DNA of 64,000 bases from Natronomonas pharaonis DSM 2160 (GCF_000026045.1 NC_007426.1:1054001-1118000); one strand, 5' to 3'. Shown: positions 9,701-18,657, numbered from the stretch's first letter. The notes: a model not told the origin generated them from the letters alone. Program-made: numbers and translations.

Positions 9701-10144
9701 ATGACTGATTGGCAGGATATGGTCGTCGGCGACCGGATGGCCGTCGACAGCGAGTTCGCCTCTCGGGTCGACGACTCACAGTTTACCAGACAGGAGTGGG
9801 GACTGATAATGACCGCGACGACGTTCGAGATACGGAACCCCGAAGACGAGACGGCGGCCACCATCGTTGCCGACACCTCCGAACTCGAAGGGATGATGCC
9901 GCAGATAGAGGAGGTGTCCCAGATGGACCCGATGAGCCAACAGGGCGGCGGCTCGGGCAGCGACGGCGGCGTCGTCGACTCGATTCTCGGCGCGCTCGGG
10001 CTCGGCGACGACGGCGACACCGACCAAGAGAAGGTCCAGGCCGCCGAGCGGCTTGTCGCCGCCTACGCCGACGAGCTACAGGCACACCTCGAAGCCGAAG
10101 GCCGGTGGGACGACGTCAGAGCCGCAGCAGCGGAAAACGAATAG
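9701..10144 (+). CDS. Conserved haloarchaeal protein (DUF5799-like)
   Basis: 147 residues. The first 65 residues look like a small beta-rich domain (EFTSRV...WGLIMTATTFEI type pattern), followed by a Gly/Ser/Asp-rich linker (about 83-112) and a C-terminal helix pair ending in acidic residues. No signal peptide or membrane segment is seen, so it is probably cytoplasmic. The layout resembles the haloarchaeal DUF5799 family, from memory only. The function is unknown. It is expressed from its own palindrome-associated promoter and converges on leuB, ending 9 bp from the leuB stop. Confidence 0.75.
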   Translation: MTDWQDMVVGDRMAVDSEFASRVDDSQFTRQEWGLIMTATTFEIRNPEDETAATIVADTSELEGMMPQIEEVSQMDPMSQQGGGSGSDGGVVDSILGALGLGDDGDTDQEKVQAAERLVAAYADELQAHLEAEGRWDDVRAAAAENE

Positions 10145-10153
10145 GACAGTCGT

Positions 10154-11131
10154 TTACAGTTCGTCGACGATAGCGGCGGTTACGTCCTCCGTCGAGGCGT
10201 CGCCACCGAGGTCCGGCGTCCGGGGACCGGATTCGAGTACCGACTCGACGGCGGAGCGAACGGTCGCCGCTTCCTCGCCGTAGCCGAGATGCTCAAGCAG
10301 CATCGCCCCCGACAGAATCGTCGCTGCGGGGTTGGCAACGCCCTCGCCGGCGATGTCGGGTGCGGAGCCGTGGACCGGCTCGAAAAGGGCGTTGTCCTCC
10401 CCGACGTTCGCACTCGGAAGCAGGCCGAGACCGCCGACGAGGCCGGCGGCCAGGTCGGACAGCATGTCACCGGCGAGGTTCGGGCAGATGACGACACCGT
10501 ACTCTTCCGGTCGAAGCAGCAGGTGCATCGCCAGCGCGTCCATCAGCGCTTCCTCGTAGTCGTGGCCGCCCGCTTCGGCGACCGCCGCGACGCTGTCGAG
10601 GAACTGGCCGTCGGTCGTCCGCATCACGTTGGCCTTGTGAGCGACGGTCACGTCGTCGTAGCCGTTTTCGTCGGCGTACTCGAAGCCGTATTCGGCTATC
10701 TTCTGGGAAGCGTCGTCGGTGATGACGCGAGTCAGCGTCGTCACGCCGTCGTCGATTTCTGACTCGATGCCCTTGTAGACGCCCTCGGTGTTCTCGCGGA
10801 TGAACACGAGGTCCGTCTCCGGGCGGAGCGCTTCGACGCCCGGGTAGGACCGTGCCGGCCGAACGTTTGCGAAGGAGCCGACGGCCTGCCGGAGCGGCAG
10901 GATGACATCGGCGGCCGTCTCGCCAGCCGCGCCGAAAAGCGTCGCGTCAGCCTCGGCAGCCCGCTCGTAGGTCTCGTCCGGCAGCGCCTCGCCGGTCTCG
11001 GCCTTCACGTGGTCGCCGGCTTCAGCCTCGACGAACTCGAAGTCAGCGACGGCATCGAGGACGGAAACGGCTGCGGGAACGACCTCCTTTCCGATGCCGT
11101 CACCCGGGACGACGAGGACGGTTTCAGTCAT
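10154..11131 (-). CDS. leuB: 3-isopropylmalate dehydrogenase
   Basis: 325 residues. It oxidises and decarboxylates 3-isopropylmalate to 2-oxoisocaproate with NAD+, the third leucine-specific step. Family signatures are [13 protein letters not shown] at the N-terminus, [16 protein letters not shown], the metal-binding NLAGDMLSD and [14 protein letters not shown]. The ATG overlaps the end of leuD by 8 bp, so translation is probably coupled. It is the last gene of the leftward ilv/leu operon and ends against the convergent gene at 10144. A homologous isocitrate dehydrogenase is unlikely given the length and the neighbours. Confidence 0.96.
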   Translation of the reverse strand: MTETVLVVPGDGIGKEVVPAAVSVLDAVADFEFVEAEAGDHVKAETGEALPDETYERAAEADATLFGAAGETAADVILPLRQAVGSFANVRPARSYPGVEALRPETDLVFIRENTEGVYKGIESEIDDGVTTLTRVITDDASQKIAEYGFEYADENGYDDVTVAHKANVMRTTDGQFLDSVAAVAEAGGHDYEEALMDALAMHLLLRPEEYGVVICPNLAGDMLSDLAAGLVGGLGLLPSANVGEDNALFEPVHGSAPDIAGEGVANPAATILSGAMLLEHLGYGEEAATVRSAVESVLESGPRTPDLGGDASTEDVTAAIVDEL

Positions 11132-11768
11132 CGGCGTGGCCCTTCCGCGGTTCGGGGTCCTCGACGTACGGCAGCGATTCGGCGGTCGCCTCGATGGCCT
11201 CGGTGTTGGATTTCATCAGCGCTGTCGTGTCCCAGATGCCTTCGACGAGCGCCTTCCGTTGGGCGTCGTCGACAGTGACATCGACGGTCGTGTCGCCGTA
11301 GGTGACCGTCTCGGCTTCGACGTCGACCTCGATGTCGCCGTCGGGGTTGTCCTCGACCCAGTTCTGTAGCGCTTCGATGGTTTCGGTGTCGGCCGTCACC
11401 GTCGGCACACCGAGTGCGAGGCAGTTTCCGGCGAAGATTTCGGCGAATGACTCGCCGATGATGGCGTCGATACCCCAGCGGACAAGCGCCTGCGGGGCGT
11501 GCTCGCGGGAGGAGCCACAGCCGAAGTTCGCGTTGACCACCATGACGTTGGCGTCCTGATACTGGTCTTCGTTGAACGGGTGGTCTTTCTCGTTGTCTTC
11601 CTCGTCGAACCGCTGGTCGAAGAAGGCGAACTCACCGAGGCCGTCGAAGGTGACGACCTTCATAAACCGCGCGGGGATTATCTGGTCGGTGTCGATGTCG
11701 TTGCCCCGGACGGGAATGCCGCTGCCATCGACGTGCTTGACGCTCGGAATCTCGGTTTCGTCGGCCAT
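11124..11768 (-). CDS. leuD: 3-isopropylmalate dehydratase small subunit
   Basis: 214 residues, slightly long for archaeal LeuD and typical of the bacterial type. With LeuC it isomerises 2-isopropylmalate to 3-isopropylmalate. Signatures are [16 protein letters not shown] near the N-terminus, [15 protein letters not shown] and [17 protein letters not shown]. The ATG overlaps the leuC stop by one base (TAATG arrangement) and the 3' end overlaps leuB by 8 bp, so the operon is tightly coupled. FDQRFDE followed by [10 protein letters not shown] looks like a family insertion. Confidence 0.96.
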   Translation of the reverse strand: MADETEIPSVKHVDGSGIPVRGNDIDTDQIIPARFMKVVTFDGLGEFAFFDQRFDEEDNEKDHPFNEDQYQDANVMVVNANFGCGSSREHAPQALVRWGIDAIIGESFAEIFAGNCLALGVPTVTADTETIEALQNWVEDNPDGDIEVDVEAETVTYGDTTVDVTVDDAQRKALVEGIWDTTALMKSNTEAIEATAESLPYVEDPEPRKGHADD

Positions 11769-13192
11769 TATGCCTCCACCTCCGCTTTCGGGAGTTCACG
11801 CACGTCCGTTACCTCGCCGGTCACGGCCGCGGCGGCGACCATCTCGGGGCTCATCAGGACGGTACGGCCGTCCTTCGAGCCTTGCCGACCGACGAAGTTC
11901 CGGTTCGAAGAGGACGCACAGGCCTCATCGCCGACCAGCTGGTCGTCGTTCATCCCGAGACACATCGAACAGCCGGCCTCACGCCAGTCGAAGCCGGCCT
12001 CCTTGAACACCGAATCGAGGCCTTCGTCCTCGGCAGCGGCCTTGACGCGCTGGCTGCCGGGAACGACCATCGCGCGGACGGAGTCGTGGACCTCGCGGCC
12101 CTTGATAATCTCCGCCGCCGAGCGCAGGTCGGGCAGCCGGGCGTTCGTACAGGAGCCGAGGAAGGCGACATCGATGTTGTAGCCCGCCATCGTCTCGCCG
12201 GGCTCGACGCCCATGTGGTCCTGTGCCCGCCGGGCGGTATCCTGCTTGTCTGCCGGCAGGTCTTCGGGGGCCGGGATTTCCTCGGTGATACCGATGCCCT
12301 GTCCGGGCGTGGTGCCCCACGTGACGACCGGTTCGATTTCCGAGCCGTCGATGGTGACGACGTCGTCGTATTCGGCGTCGGGGTCGGACCGAACCGACTC
12401 CCAGTAGGGCTTTAGCTCCTCGAACCGCTCGGGGTCGTCCGCGAAGGCGTCGGTCTCGCGGAGCCACTCGTAGGTGGTCTCGTCGGGGTTGACATAGCCC
12501 GCACGAGCGCCGCCCTCGATGGACATGTTACAGATGGACATGCGTCCTTCCATGCCGAGGTTTTCGATGGCTTCGCCGGCGTACTCGTAGACGTAACCGA
12601 CCCCGCCGTCGGTGCCGAGCCGGCGGATGATGGTGAGGATGATGTCCTTGGCGGTGACGCCCTCGCCGAGTTCGCCGGTGACCTCGATTTTCCGGACGTC
12701 CTTTTTCTCCATGGCAATCGTCTGTGTCGCCAGCACGTCCCGAATCTGGGAGGTGCCGATGCCGAACGCCAGCGCGCCGAAGGCCCCGTGTGTCGAGGTG
12801 TGGCTGTCGCCACAGACGATGGTCTTGCCGGGCTGGGTAAGCCCCTGCTCCGGGCCGATGACGTGGACGATACCCTGGTTGCCGGTGGTGGGGTCGTCAA
12901 GCGTAATCCCGGCCTCGCGGACGTTTTCCTCCAGTTCCGCCATCATCTCTTCGGCGGCCTCGTTGTCGAGCGGCCGCGACTGGTCGGCCGTCGGCACGAT
13001 GTGGTCGACAGTCGCATGCGTCAGGTCCGGACGGGCGACCTCGATGTCGCGCTCCCGGAGCATCCCGAACGCCTGCGGGCTTGTGACCTCGTGGATGAGG
13101 TGGAGGCCGACAAACAGTTGGTCCTGTCCGTTCGGCAGGGTGGTCACCTTGTGGTTCTCCCAGACCTTGTCGTATAGCGTGCCCTCGCTCAT
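11768..13192 (-). CDS. leuC: 3-isopropylmalate dehydratase large subunit
   Basis: 474 residues, the bacterial-type length. Aconitase-superfamily subunit that carries the [4Fe-4S] cluster. [19 protein letters not shown] is the substrate-binding region. The cluster cysteines lie in [11 protein letters not shown] and [12 protein letters not shown]. It pairs with LeuD, encoded next in the operon. The ATG overlaps the stop codon of the 80-aa gene upstream by 4 bp (ATGA). The genuine leucine enzyme is supported by its position within leu/ilv genes rather than by sequence alone. Confidence 0.96.
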   Translation of the reverse strand: MSEGTLYDKVWENHKVTTLPNGQDQLFVGLHLIHEVTSPQAFGMLRERDIEVARPDLTHATVDHIVPTADQSRPLDNEAAEEMMAELEENVREAGITLDDPTTGNQGIVHVIGPEQGLTQPGKTIVCGDSHTSTHGAFGALAFGIGTSQIRDVLATQTIAMEKKDVRKIEVTGELGEGVTAKDIILTIIRRLGTDGGVGYVYEYAGEAIENLGMEGRMSICNMSIEGGARAGYVNPDETTYEWLRETDAFADDPERFEELKPYWESVRSDPDAEYDDVVTIDGSEIEPVVTWGTTPGQGIGITEEIPAPEDLPADKQDTARRAQDHMGVEPGETMAGYNIDVAFLGSCTNARLPDLRSAAEIIKGREVHDSVRAMVVPGSQRVKAAAEDEGLDSVFKEAGFDWREAGCSMCLGMNDDQLVGDEACASSSNRNFVGRQGSKDGRTVLMSPEMVAAAAVTGEVTDVRELPKAEVEA

Positions 13193-13431
13193 CGGTTCGT
13201 GCCACGGTCGTAGGCGCGCTGTGCGCCCTCGCTTCCTTCCGGCGGCGTGTGGCGTACGTCCGCCAGCGTCTCCGCGTCGGCGGCGTCGGCTGTGCCACCG
13301 TCGGCGGCGACGGTCTTTCCGCGGCTATACGTCTGTGTGTCGCCGAACACCCGCCCCGTATAGGGGTTGGTGTGGCTCATCTCGCCCAGCGTTTCGGCGT
13401 CGTCTGTCGTTGGTTCAGTGTTTTCTGTCAT
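13189..13431 (-). CDS. 80-residue protein of unknown function within the ilv/leu operon
   Basis: 80 residues from the ATG at 13431, 8 bp after the ilvC stop, and its stop overlaps leuC by 4 bp, so it is co-translated with the operon. The protein contains two copies of one motif, roughly DAETL-x4-HT-x-P-x2-G followed by a Tyr-x-Arg-Gly element: copy 1 at residues 11-38 (HTNPYTG, YSRG) and copy 2 at residues 52-77 (HTPPEG, YDRG). No enzyme fold or membrane segment is visible. I do not know a function. Its position suggests an accessory or regulatory partner of KARI or the dehydratase. Confidence 0.8.
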   Translation of the reverse strand: MTENTEPTTDDAETLGEMSHTNPYTGRVFGDTQTYSRGKTVAADGGTADAADAETLADVRHTPPEGSEGAQRAYDRGTNR

Positions 13432-13439
13432 TGGTCTGT

Positions 13440-14435
13440 TTAGTCGTCGCCCCACGCGAACAGCGCGCGCAGGTCCTCGCCGACCGCTTCGATGTCGTGG
13501 TTCTTTTCGGCGGCCCGGAGCTGCTTGTAGCTCGGGCGGCCGGCCTGGTTCTCCGAAATCCACTCGCGGGCGAAGGTACCGTTCTGGACCTCTTCGAGGA
13601 CCTCCTCCATCTTTTCGCGAGCGTGGTCGTCGACGATTCGGTCGCCACGCGTCAGGCCGCCGTATTCGGCGGTGTCGGAGACTGAATCCCACATCTCGCT
13701 GTTGCCGCCCTCGTACATGAGGTCGACAATCAGCTTCAGTTCGTTGAGACATTCGAAGTAGGCCATCTCCGGGGAGTAGCCCGCATCGACGAGCGTCTCA
13801 TAGCCCGTTTTGACAAGCGAGGTGACGCCGCCACAGAGGACAGCCTGCTCGCCGAACAGGTCGGTTTCGGTCTCCTCGCGGAACGTCGTCTCGACGACGC
13901 CGGCCCGCGTACAGCCGATGGCCTTCGCGTAGGCGAGTCCGAGGTCGTGGGCCTCGCCGCTCGGGTCCTGATAGACCGCCAGCAGACCGGGGGTTCCCTC
14001 GTCGTTTTCGTAGTTGCGGCGCACCAGATGCCCCGGCGACTTCGGTGCGACCATCGTGACGTTGACGTCCTCGCTGGGTTCGATTTGTCCGTAGTGGATG
14101 TTGAACCCGTGGGCGAACTGCAGCGTGTCGCCCGGCTGGAGAACGTCCTCGATTTGCTCGTAGACGGCTGGCTGGACCGTATCCGGAACCAGCACGCTCA
14201 CGAGGTCGGCCTGCTCGGCGGCTCCTCGCGGCGTCGCGACGTCGAGGCCGTCCGCTTCGGCGGCCGACCGCGAGGACGAATCCTCGCGAAGTCCAACGAC
14301 CACGTCAACGCCCGAGTCGTCGAGGTTCTGGGCGTGGGCGTGGCCTTGGCTGCCGTAACCGAGAACAGCTACGGTCTTGTCGTCGAGTACGGTGCTTTCT
14401 GCGTCGTCGTCGTAGTAGATAGTTGCGTCAGTCAT
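13440..14435 (-). CDS. ilvC: Ketol-acid reductoisomerase (class I)
   Basis: 331 residues, the length of class I enzymes. It isomerises and reduces acetolactate or acetohydroxybutyrate for valine and isoleucine, with Mg2+ and NADPH. The Rossmann motif is [14 protein letters not shown]. The following loop [11 protein letters not shown] carries serines typical of NADPH-preferring enzymes. Later come [10 protein letters not shown], the metal-ligand region [12 protein letters not shown] and [16 protein letters not shown]. The ATG overlaps the end of ilvN by 4 bp. Confidence 0.97.
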   Translation of the reverse strand: MTDATIYYDDDAESTVLDDKTVAVLGYGSQGHAHAQNLDDSGVDVVVGLREDSSSRSAAEADGLDVATPRGAAEQADLVSVLVPDTVQPAVYEQIEDVLQPGDTLQFAHGFNIHYGQIEPSEDVNVTMVAPKSPGHLVRRNYENDEGTPGLLAVYQDPSGEAHDLGLAYAKAIGCTRAGVVETTFREETETDLFGEQAVLCGGVTSLVKTGYETLVDAGYSPEMAYFECLNELKLIVDLMYEGGNSEMWDSVSDTAEYGGLTRGDRIVDDHAREKMEEVLEEVQNGTFAREWISENQAGRPSYKQLRAAEKNHDIEAVGEDLRALFAWGDD

Positions 14436-15064
14436 GTATGTTTCTCGTCAACACGTGCGGTCTCTTCAGCGCCGCGTGCCAGCGCGGCCTGGCCGGTTCT
14501 GGCGATTTCTCGGATATCGAACTGCTCGTAGGCGTCGATGGCGTCGTCGATTTTGCCTTCGTCGCCGGTTATCTGGACCGTGATGGTCTGTGGCCCGGCG
14601 TCCAACGTCTCGCCGTCGTACATCTCCGTGATAGCCTGTACCTTGTCCGGCTCGTCGCCGTCGACTTTCAGGATGACGAGTTCGCGTGCGACCGGGTCGT
14701 TGTCCAGTTCCCGAACGTGAACGACCGGCAGCACCTTCTGGAGCTGCTTTTTTATCTGGTCGATGCCGGGGTCCGGCTCCTCGACAACGAGGGTAATTCG
14801 AGAATACCCCTCGTTTTGCGTCGGGCCGACGGTCAGCGACTCGATGTTGAACTGCCGGCGGTGGAAGAGCCCGGACACCCGCGCGAGGACGCCCGGTTCG
14901 TTTTTCACGTACGCCGAGATGATGGTTCGCCGCGGTTCGTGTTCGGCTGCAACCTCGGGGTCGATGCGGATGCCCTGCTCGTTGCGCCGGCCGACTGGTC
15001 GCTGCCGCTCGCTGGGCTCCGGCCCCTCCAGCCCGTTGCGGCGTTCGTCCTGTCGGCGGCTCAT
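14432..15064 (-). CDS. ilvN: Acetolactate synthase small (regulatory) subunit
   Basis: 210 residues from the ATG at 15064, which overlaps the ilvB stop codon. A longer reading frame back to 15277 lies inside ilvB and is rejected. After a 45-residue charged N-terminal extension comes an ACT domain ([20 protein letters not shown], then [23 protein letters not shown]), followed by the usual C-terminal region. The subunit activates IlvB and should give feedback inhibition by valine. The N-terminal extension, rich in Arg, Glu and Gln, is longer than in bacterial IlvN/IlvH. Confidence 0.95.
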   Translation of the reverse strand: MSRRQDERRNGLEGPEPSERQRPVGRRNEQGIRIDPEVAAEHEPRRTIISAYVKNEPGVLARVSGLFHRRQFNIESLTVGPTQNEGYSRITLVVEEPDPGIDQIKKQLQKVLPVVHVRELDNDPVARELVILKVDGDEPDKVQAITEMYDGETLDAGPQTITVQITGDEGKIDDAIDAYEQFDIREIARTGQAALARGAEETARVDEKHT

Positions 15065-16806
15065 AGCTGGTCCTCCGAGAGGGCGAACAGTCCGTTGTCC
15101 CCGCCGCTCGGCACCATCGGGTAGACGTTCTCTTCGGGGTCGATGTGGACGTCGACAACCGACGGGCCGTCGTGGTCCAGCGACTCCTGAATCACGTCGT
15201 CGGCTTCCTCGTAGGTGTCGATGCGGAACCCGCGAGCGCCGAACGCCTCGGCGAGCGTGTCGAACTCCGGAATCCACGGGTATTCCGAGGCCATGTGGCG
15301 CTCACCGAAGAAGGCGTCTTGCCACTGGCGGACCATCCCGATAGCGGCGTTGTTCAGCACGACGAACGTGACATCGAGGTCCTCACGCACCGCGACCGAA
15401 AGCTCCTGGCACGTCATCAGGAAGGAGCCGTCGCCGTCGAAGCAGACGACATCCTTCTCGGGAGCGGCCAGTTTCGCGCCGATGGCCGCCGGCACGCCGT
15501 AGCCCATCGTCCCGAGGCCGTGGGAGGAAACCCACGTGCGGGGCTCCTTGTAGGTCCAGTACTGGCAGGCCCACATCTGGTGTTGGCCGACGCCGGTGGT
15601 GACGATGGTATCGTCGTCGGTAAACTCGTCGTAGCGCTCGACGACGTACTGCGGCTTGACCGGGTCGTCGCCGGGCGCGGCGTAATCCATTGGGTACTCG
15701 GTCTTCCATTCTTGGCACTGCTTTCGCCACTGGTCGGCGGCTGGCGACCGGTTCATCGCGGTCGCCAGCTGCTTTGTCACCGCCTTGGCGTCACCGATGA
15801 GCGGGTAGTCGGCCTCGACGTTCTTCGAGACTTCCGCGGGGTCGATTTCGACGTGGATGACCTCGGCATCGGGGGCGAATGACTCAAGCCCGCCGGTCAG
15901 CCGGTCGTCGAATCGCGTCCCGACCGCCAGCATGCAGTCGGTCATCGTGATGGCCATGTTGGCGTAGCCGGTCCCGTGCATCCCCGCCATCTCCAGCGAG
16001 AGCTCGTGGTCCTCGGGGAAGCAGCCGATGCCCGGCATCGTCGTCACGACCGGAATCTCGTGTTCGATTGCGAACTCCCGCAGTTCCTCGCTGGCTTCGG
16101 CTTTGATAACGCCGCCGCCGGCGAGGATGAGCGGTTTGTCGGCCGCAGCGAGTACATCGGCCGCCTCGGAAACGGCTTCGGGGTCGGCCGTCTCCGGCGG
16201 CTCGTAGGTGTCCGGAAGCTCCGGCGCGCCGGGGTCTTCGGTGGCGTCGCCCTTCGTGACATCCTTCGGCAGGTCGACAAGCGTCGGCCCCTGCCGGCCA
16301 CGATTTGCCAGCGCGAAGGCGGTTCCGACGTCCGTCCCGACCGCCTCCGAATCGTCGGCAAAGACGTTGGCTTTCGTTATCGGGCCGGTGACGCCGATGG
16401 TGTCGGTCTCCTGGAAGGCGTCGTTCCCGACGAAGTCGGTCGGCACCTGCCCGGTCAGCGCCAACATCGGGTCGGAGTCCATGTTGGCGTCGGCGATGCC
16501 GGTCACGAGGTTGGTCGCGCCCGGCCCCGAGGTCGCCATGCAGACGCCCGGCTCGCCGCTGACGATGCCGTAGGCGTCGGCAGCGTGGGCCGCCCCCTGC
16601 TCGTGTGCCATCGTGATGTGGCGCATCTCCGAGTGATAGAGGGCGTCGTAGACGGGCATGATGGCTCCGCCCTGCACGCCGAAGAGGTGTTCGACGCCGG
16701 CGTTTTCCAGCGCCCGCACGACCGCGTCGGCGCCGGTCTCGATGTCGTCAGCGCCGGCGGCTGTCTCCGTCTCTGCCTGTGGTTTGTGTGTCTGTTCGCC
16801 GCTCAT
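15061..16806 (-). CDS. ilvB: Acetolactate synthase large (catalytic) subunit
   Basis: 581 residues. ThDP-dependent enzyme making acetolactate or acetohydroxybutyrate, the first common step of valine and isoleucine synthesis. Signatures are the N-terminal HLFGVQGGAIMPVYDAL, the catalytic glutamate in HEQGAAHAADAYG, ATSGPGATNLVTG, and the ThDP motif GDGSFLMTCQEL with NNAAIGMVRQWQ. It starts the tight ilvBNC-x-leuCDB run. Upstream lie 313 bp containing a promoter, a 25-codon branched-chain-rich ORF and a hairpin, which suggests control by attenuation. Confidence 0.97.
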   Translation of the reverse strand: MSGEQTHKPQAETETAAGADDIETGADAVVRALENAGVEHLFGVQGGAIMPVYDALYHSEMRHITMAHEQGAAHAADAYGIVSGEPGVCMATSGPGATNLVTGIADANMDSDPMLALTGQVPTDFVGNDAFQETDTIGVTGPITKANVFADDSEAVGTDVGTAFALANRGRQGPTLVDLPKDVTKGDATEDPGAPELPDTYEPPETADPEAVSEAADVLAAADKPLILAGGGVIKAEASEELREFAIEHEIPVVTTMPGIGCFPEDHELSLEMAGMHGTGYANMAITMTDCMLAVGTRFDDRLTGGLESFAPDAEVIHVEIDPAEVSKNVEADYPLIGDAKAVTKQLATAMNRSPAADQWRKQCQEWKTEYPMDYAAPGDDPVKPQYVVERYDEFTDDDTIVTTGVGQHQMWACQYWTYKEPRTWVSSHGLGTMGYGVPAAIGAKLAAPEKDVVCFDGDGSFLMTCQELSVAVREDLDVTFVVLNNAAIGMVRQWQDAFFGERHMASEYPWIPEFDTLAEAFGARGFRIDTYEEADDVIQESLDHDGPSVVDVHIDPEENVYPMVPSGGDNGLFALSEDQL

Positions 16807-16913
16807 CGGGAACCACCCGTGCGATACCGTCGGTTGGTGTCTCGTGTGTACATTGTCCTGTCTGTGAAGCGTTCTGAAATCGGTGCGAACCGCGATTGGA
16901 AAAGTAGGTGATG

Positions 16914-16931
16914 AGGGGCTATACTGCCCCT
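16914..16931 (-). promoter_or_regulatory. GC hairpin overlapping the stop codon of the putative ilv leader ORF
   Basis: On the minus strand AGGGGC and GCCCCT form a 6-bp stem with a 6-base loop. The leader ORF's last codons and its TAG (16919-16921) lie in the stem-loop, so a ribosome near the end of the leader would melt it. Eleven nucleotides further on lies TTTT (16903-16900), then a smaller hairpin (arms CGGT and ACCG, 16881-16892). The arrangement resembles an attenuator, although the T-run is not adjacent to the stem. Confidence 0.5.
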
Positions 16932-16996
16932 ACAATACCGGCCGCGATGCTGGCCGTGACCGCGAGCGTCCGAACGCCAGCTATCGCGTCGGCCAT
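16919..16996 (-). CDS. Putative 25-residue branched-chain-rich leader peptide of the ilvB operon
   Basis: The ATG at 16996 opens 25 codons ending in TAG, beginning MADAIAGVRTLAV and ending IVGAV. Eight residues are branched-chain (4 Val, 3 Ile, 1 Leu) and most of the rest are Ala or Gly. The ATG lies about 3 nt after the start site predicted from the TATA box at 17022-17029, so it would be the first codon of a leaderless mRNA. ilvB follows 112 nt downstream of the stop. By analogy with ilv leaders in bacteria it could sense charged Ile, Val or Leu tRNA. The alternative is a tiny membrane peptide, or chance. Confidence 0.5.
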   Translation of the reverse strand: MADAIAGVRTLAVTASIAAGIVGAV

Positions 16997-17021
16997 GACA
17001 GTCGGCTATGCGTCGTCGACT

Positions 17022-17029
17022 ATCATAAA
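17022..17029 (-). promoter_or_regulatory. Predicted TATA box of the ilvB operon
   Basis: Minus-strand TTTATGAT, preceded by GGAATA, in an otherwise GC-rich stretch. Spacing of about 26 nt places the start site near 16999, three bases before the leader ATG at 16996. That leaves a transcribed leader of about 190 nt before ilvB. The leuA stop lies 90 bp upstream, so leuA can be transcribed separately. Confidence 0.55.
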
Positions 17030-17119
17030 TATTCCGCGTTGTTTCGCCCGGTGTCGCGGCTGGCCGCATGCCGTGTACCGGCCGCTGTTCCGGGGGGCAG
17101 GCGTCCGCAGCGGGCATCC

Positions 17120-18331
17120 CTAGATGCGAACCTCCTCGCGCTCGATGCCCACCTCGCGGGCGAACTCCTTGAGCCGCTCGAAGGTGACCTGCTCTTTCTG
17201 TGCGCCGTGGTCTTTGACCATGCGGGTCACCTCGCGGACCTCCGCGTCACTCGGCTTGAAACCGGCGTCTTCCAGCCGCTCGCGAACCGAGTGGGTGCCG
17301 GTGTGTTTGCCCAACACCAGCTCGCGGGTCGCACCGACCATCTCGGGCGTCATGACGCCGGGTTCGAAGGTGTCGGCGTTCTCGATGACGCCGGCGGCGT
17401 GGATGCCCGATTCGTGGGAGAAGGCGTTGTTCCCCACCACGGGCTTGTTCGCCGGCACCGGGATGTCGCTTTTCTCCTCGACGACGCGGGCCAGTTCTGT
17501 GATGCGTTCGGTCTTGATGCCCGTGTCGACATCGTACAGCGACTCCAGCGCCATGACGACCTCTTCGTAGGCCGCGTTGCCGGCGCGTTCGCCGATACCG
17601 TTGACCGACACCTGCGCCTGTGCGGCGCCCGCTTCGTAGCCGGACAGGGCGTTGGCCGCTGCCAGCCCGAAGTCGTCGTGGGTGTGGACGTCGACGTTGG
17701 CGTCCGTATGCGAAACGACGGTCTCGACCATATCGTAGAACCGCCGGGGCGTCGCGACCCCACAGGTGTCGGGAATGTTTATCCAGTCCGTCCCGGCATC
17801 GGAGACGGCCTCGATGACGTCGATCAGGAACGATTCATCCGTCCGCGTCGCGTCCATCGGCGAGTACATGCAGGTTACGCCGGCGTCTTTGACGCGCTCG
17901 ACGGCCTCTACGGAGCGTTCGAGCGCCTCTTGACGAGTAGCGTGCATCGAATCCTGCAGCTGAACGTCGCTGGTAGACGCGAACACGTGTACCATCTCGA
18001 CGCCGGAGTCCAACGCGGCGTCGATGTCCTTCTCTACGACGCGGGCAAGCCCGCACACCGTAGAGGATGTCGCGTCGGCGATGTCCTGTACGGCCTCGAA
18101 CTCCGCCTCGGAGTTCACCGGGAAGCCGGCCTCGATGACATGGGTGCCCATGTCGTCGAGGATAGCCGCTATCTCGCGTTTGTCCTCGTAGCTGAACGAG
18201 GTTCGCGGGGACTGTTCGCCGTCGCGCAGGGTCGTATCGAAAATCCGGGCCTCACTTATCTCTGAGGTACTATCTAGAGTGCCCTGGAAGAACTCGATCC
18301 GCCGCCGAAGGCGACGTATCCTCGTGCTGTG
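17120..18331 (-). CDS. leuA: 2-isopropylmalate synthase family protein (short form) with an unclear start
   Basis: The open frame from 18331 to the stop at 17120 gives up to 403 residues. Acetyl-CoA plus 2-oxoisovalerate gives 2-isopropylmalate. The catalytic N-terminus RIFDTTLRDGEQSPRTSFS, the metal ligands in HTHDDFGLAAANAL and the NGIGERAGNAA motif are all present. The first ATG in this frame is at 18151, after the catalytic TLRDGEQ motif, and there is no ATG, GTG or TTG between it and an in-frame TGA at 18334-18332. FFQGTL-type N-terminal sequence is coded further upstream. So the gene uses a rare start, frameshifts from the ATG at 18335, or is damaged. The C-terminal leucine-sensing domain of long LeuA proteins is absent. 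Citramalate synthase activity is an alternative. Confidence 0.85.
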   Translation of the reverse strand, partial: HSTRIRRLRRRIEFFQGTLDSTSEISEARIFDTTLRDGEQSPRTSFSYEDKREIAAILDDMGTHVIEAGFPVNSEAEFEAVQDIADATSSTVCGLARVVEKDIDAALDSGVEMVHVFASTSDVQLQDSMHATRQEALERSVEAVERVKDAGVTCMYSPMDATRTDESFLIDVIEAVSDAGTDWINIPDTCGVATPRRFYDMVETVVSHTDANVDVHTHDDFGLAAANALSGYEAGAAQAQVSVNGIGERAGNAAYEEVVMALESLYDVDTGIKTERITELARVVEEKSDIPVPANKPVVGNNAFSHESGIHAAGVIENADTFEPGVMTPEMVGATRELVLGKHTGTHSVRERLEDAGFKPSDAEVREVTRMVKDHGAQKEQVTFERLKEFAREVGIEREEVRI

Positions 18332-18335
18332 TCAT
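18270..18335 (-). CDS. Out-of-frame 21-codon ORF at the 5' end of the leuA transcript
   Basis: The ATG at 18335 is positioned for leaderless initiation from the TATA box at 18362-18369. It opens a 21-codon frame starting MTQHEDTSPSAADRVL and ending at TAG (18272-18270). The frame overlaps the first 60 nt of the leuA coding frame and is offset by one base. It has only one Val and one Leu, so it is not a classic branched-chain leader. It may be the true leuA start followed by a +1 shift, the result of a one-base change, or a regulatory uORF. Confidence 0.4.
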   Translation of the reverse strand: MTQHEDTSPSAADRVLPGHSR

Positions 18336-18361
18336 TGCAAGTGAGTCAAGGGCACTCGTGG

Positions 18362-18369
18362 TATTTAAA
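18362..18369 (-). promoter_or_regulatory. Predicted TATA box of leuA
   Basis: Minus-strand TTTAAATA within TAAATTTAAATAC, a strong haloarchaeal TATA match. The expected start site is near 18340, five bases before the ATG at 18335. This argues that translation is meant to begin at 18335, although that ATG is out of frame with leuA. Confidence 0.65.
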
Positions 18370-18529
18370 TTTACCCCATCACTCGACCCCATCTCGGATA
18401 GGTCTCATACGGCCTTCCGTGGGGCTACAGACACTGAAAAGCGCGAAACCGTTGCTACGGTCCCGCAAGCGGTGGGGCAGTCGATGACCGACGACGCCGG
18501 AAACCTGCTATAATTTCTCCCTATATAGT

Positions 18530-18641
18530 GGATATAAACATTTGCCGCCGCAGCGCGCGGCCCGAAGTTGACGGACATCCACCGTCGGTCGGCTATCCTT
18601 TCCGACGGGGACACACCGAACCGGGGGCGTTAACAGCCCCC
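18530..18641 (+). promoter_or_regulatory. Promoter and structured leader of the carbonic-anhydrase-like gene
   Basis: GTGGATATAAACA at about 18528-18540 is a good TATA box, with another AT-rich element CTATATAG just upstream. The predicted start near 18560 leaves a leader of about 97 nt before the ATG at 18658, unusual where most genes look leaderless. The leader holds two perfect hairpins: arms CCGTCGG (18582-18588) and CCGACGG (18602-18608), and arms GGGGGC (18623-18628) and GCCCCC (18636-18641) around GTTAACA. The rest of the 18370-18527 gap shows no ORF I can support. Confidence 0.5.
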
Positions 18642-18657
18642 GCACCGAGTGACCGCT

